DNA of 64,000 nt, taken from an uncultured Caldilineaceae bacterium. Its GTDB lineage: Bacteria; Chloroflexota; Anaerolineae; Caldilineales; Caldilineaceae. The position numbers and the translations under genes were made by a program. Below the pieces are notes generated by a model, which did not search any database, was not told where the DNA came from, and was given only the letters and a program-made list of their open reading frames with translations. Where the stretch lies: positions 1-64,000 of the forward strand of contig CATOTS010000008.1 in assembly GCA_951813625.1 (NCBI GenBank). The letters are read 5' to 3'. Shown piece by piece: positions 62,336-64,000 of this stretch (position 1 is the stretch's first letter; the number at the start of each line of letters is the position of its first letter).

Positions 62336-63136
62336 CTAGGCCGGCTCGGAAGCATCATCGGGAATGTGCTCCCATAGCTGTTCCAGGTGATGCCTGCGAT
62401 CGGGCGTGGCCGTGCCGAGTAGCGGCCCGTCTGGTCCGCCGAACACGTTGCGCTTCGAGTAGCCATGGTTGCGAATGACTTCCTGGAAATGGCGAAGTGA
62501 TTCACCCGCGTGCCGTTCGGTGAAAATCACGGTGAACATGCGGCGCCGGTCGCTGCCGCCCCAGGCGCTATGCTTGGTGGCGTGGTTGAAAATCGCCAGA
62601 TCACCGGGTTGCGTCTCCAGCGCTTGCGCCGGCACATCTCTGCCATGAATGCCACCCCAGGGCGCATCGCCGGTCAGCTCGCGATGGACGATTTCGGCAT
62701 AGGGCTCGCCGGCGCGGTGGCTGCCGGGAATGACGCGCAGCGCGCCGTCATCGCGCGTCATCGGGTCAAGGTAGATGGCGAATTTGTAGAAGCGAATCGG
62801 TGGCGGCCATACGGTATCGGAATGCCAGCGCGTGTCGCCCGTATAGTAGTTGGAGTCGCTGTTCCAGTACTGATAGTCGTCTCCCAGGAGGCTGGTTGCG
62901 ATGCCGGCGATGCGGTCGTCGTCGAGCAGCGAACAGAGGTAGGCGTTGTGGTTGAGACCGGGAACGACGCAGAACCTGCTTGAGCCGTCGTGTTCCGCGC
63001 CGCCGCGGCTGGTCATCAGCTCCTCGAAGGCTTCGGTGACGCGGTCGATCCGATCGTTCAGCAGACCCGGCAGGTGCAGGTAGCCGAATGTTTCCATAAA
63101 GGCGAGCTGGTCTTCGCTAAGTTTGAAGGCGGGCAT
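62336..63136 (-). CDS. Phytanoyl-CoA dioxygenase (PhyH) family protein
   Basis: A 266-residue protein from the ATG at 63136 (GGAGTCG upstream). Metal ligands are WHSDTVW (H105, D107) and FNHATKHSAWGG (H185/H189). GALRVIPGSHRAGE is the conserved loop that positions 2-oxoglutarate, and R198-R199 would bind it. It is the best match in the set to typical bacterial PhyH proteins. The long ORF to 63478 has no homology. The next PhyH gene ends 26 bp upstream on the same strand. Confidence 0.88.
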   Translation of the reverse strand: MPAFKLSEDQLAFMETFGYLHLPGLLNDRIDRVTEAFEELMTSRGGAEHDGSSRFCVVPGLNHNAYLCSLLDDDRIAGIATSLLGDDYQYWNSDSNYYTGDTRWHSDTVWPPPIRFYKFAIYLDPMTRDDGALRVIPGSHRAGEPYAEIVHRELTGDAPWGGIHGRDVPAQALETQPGDLAIFNHATKHSAWGGSDRRRMFTVIFTERHAGESLRHFQEVIRNHGYSKRNVFGGPDGPLLGTATPDRRHHLEQLWEHIPDDASEPA

Positions 63137-63161
63137 GATGGCGACTCCTGTGCGTGTTTGG

Positions 63162-64000
63162 TCAGCCCCAGCTGGCGATAAACTCTTCAACGTCAAGATC
63201 GGCCGGCATTGTGTAGTAAAGGTAGCGTGAGCGTCGTTCCGGTCGTCCGGGGACCTCTTGCAGCGTATCGGCCTGGAGCCTGGCGTCCAACGCCGCAAAC
63301 CGTTGCCACAGCGCGCCGGCCTCCGAAGCAGAGAAACGGCGCGCCAGGTCATCGTAAAAGCGGCACATGGGCACATTGGCCGGGATGGCGCGTGCGCGCG
63401 CGTCCAGGGGCAGACCGGCCACGTCAGGTCGGTGCAATGTGCGGATATTCCTGGCCAGCTTGGATAGCAGGATGACACACACGATGCGGCCCTTTGCGCC
63501 GGGATGCAGCTCGGCCAGCCTGGCGCGAAAGGCGGCCGCGTCCCGGTCCAGAACTGTCCGCAGCGTCGCTTCCACCAGGCTTCGCTCCTGCGCCAGCAGT
63601 TCGGCCCAACCTTCGAACGTCTGCCGGGCAGCCGGCGAAATGTGCTGACAGAAGCCCATCTCGCGGTCGAGGTCCCAGTTGCAGCTCTGCGGATTGTAGG
63701 GATAGAGCGGGCCGCCGACCGAGCGGTAGCCGCCGTGGATCGTGCGCCGCAGCCTGGTACCGTAGTTGCTGCCCCAGTGGTGGTTCAGATTGATATAGAC
63801 GACGCCGTCGCCGGCCTTGAGCTCGACCGGGATGCCGCCCGGCAGCGGCTTGCGCGGGTCCGCGTGCAGCTGGCGGTCTTCTTCCTCGGTATTGGGCCGG
63901 CGAAAGCTCCCAGGCACCAGCCACAGCACGTTGTCGTCATAGAGGGGGATGTTCCACTGCACATAGGCGGGGCCGTTCTCAAGCAGGTCCATCTGCAGAC
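63162..64000 (-). CDS. PhyH-type protein, C-terminal part (start outside window)
   Basis: The frame is open to the last base, so the N-terminus lies beyond the window. The visible 279 or so codons include VQWNIPLYDDNVLWLVPGSFRRPN, which is the PhyH loop (xxxPGSHxxP), and GDGVVYINLNHHWGSNYGTRLRRTIHGGY, which holds the distal His. The HxD motif would lie just upstream. The C-terminal region (DLARRFSASEAGALWQRFAA) is a helical extension not seen in the other copies. The fifth PhyH gene in a row. Confidence 0.75.
   Translation of the reverse strand, partial: LQMDLLENGPAYVQWNIPLYDDNVLWLVPGSFRRPNTEEEDRQLHADPRKPLPGGIPVELKAGDGVVYINLNHHWGSNYGTRLRRTIHGGYRSVGGPLYPYNPQSCNWDLDREMGFCQHISPAARQTFEGWAELLAQERSLVEATLRTVLDRDAAAFRARLAELHPGAKGRIVCVILLSKLARNIRTLHRPDVAGLPLDARARAIPANVPMCRFYDDLARRFSASEAGALWQRFAALDARLQADTLQEVPGRPERRSRYLYYTMPADLDVEEFIASWG

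Overview
The window looks like a chromosomal stretch from a high-GC bacterium rich in accessory genes. The gene types fit Chloroflexota, perhaps Caldilineae/Anaerolineae or a sponge- or soil-associated relative. They include lipoproteins with SH3b and Thr-Pro-rich linkers, Yip1/NHL fusions, a sugar ABC transporter next to DUF5696 and GH127, repeated phytanoyl-CoA dioxygenase (PhyH) genes, and many DUF1801, VOC and Uma2 proteins. This assignment is inferred from family content; there is no rRNA or other phylogenetic marker here.

Region 1 (1-20 kb) holds small metabolic and regulatory genes separated by long repeat-rich gaps. It contains an SH3b protein cut by the window edge, an MNT nucleotidyltransferase antitoxin, Uma2, an orphan Phd antitoxin, a phosphotransferase with a broken duplicate of its 3' end, RNase HI, two tandem amino-acid-type substrate-binding lipoproteins, two tRNA-Ala genes (GGC and CGC), four DUF1801 proteins, three VOC/PhnB proteins, a DUF899 thioredoxin-like protein, a decayed VapBC pair, a LysM protein, a PQQ-type sugar dehydrogenase lipoprotein and a lipoprotein with an internally duplicated domain.

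Region 2 (20.4-44 kb) is a defence and mobile-element island. It contains a type II restriction-modification pair, two nearly identical IS982-family copies, an orphan antitoxin, and a ubiquitin-like conjugation operon (Ubl, E2, JAB-E1 fusion) facing a sigma-like factor, an HTH protein and an ImmA/IrrE protease. A pentapeptide membrane protein follows, then a type I restriction system with fused HsdM-HsdS and a three-gene cassette of unknown function lodged between HsdMS and HsdR. The island ends with a two-gene module made of an FRG-domain protein and a 978-residue helical protein. Many of these genes overlap or almost touch within their own module, which suggests several independently transferred cassettes.

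Region 3 (44-47.4 kb) has an SH3b/coiled-coil protein, an eight-unit 79-bp tandem repeat interrupted by a small transposable element, and a phage-terminase-small-subunit-like protein with a long Asp/Ala repeat tail.

Region 4 (47.4-64 kb) is a carbohydrate and PhyH block on the minus strand. It contains a VOC protein, a sugar-phosphate isomerase-like TIM barrel, a GH127-type beta-L-arabinofuranosidase, two ABC sugar permeases, a DUF5696 protein, an NHL/Yip1 membrane protein, a Tat/lipoprotein sugar-binding protein and five PhyH dioxygenases (the last cut by the window end). The sugar genes probably import and debranch an arabinose-containing glycan.

Two interspersed non-coding repeat families run through the window. 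One is a miniature inverted-repeat element of about 290-310 bp, with GTAACTAC termini and 8-bp target duplications (four copies). The other is a longer repeat of about 360-670 bp (three copies). Both carry the same hairpin-rich core of about 60 bp.
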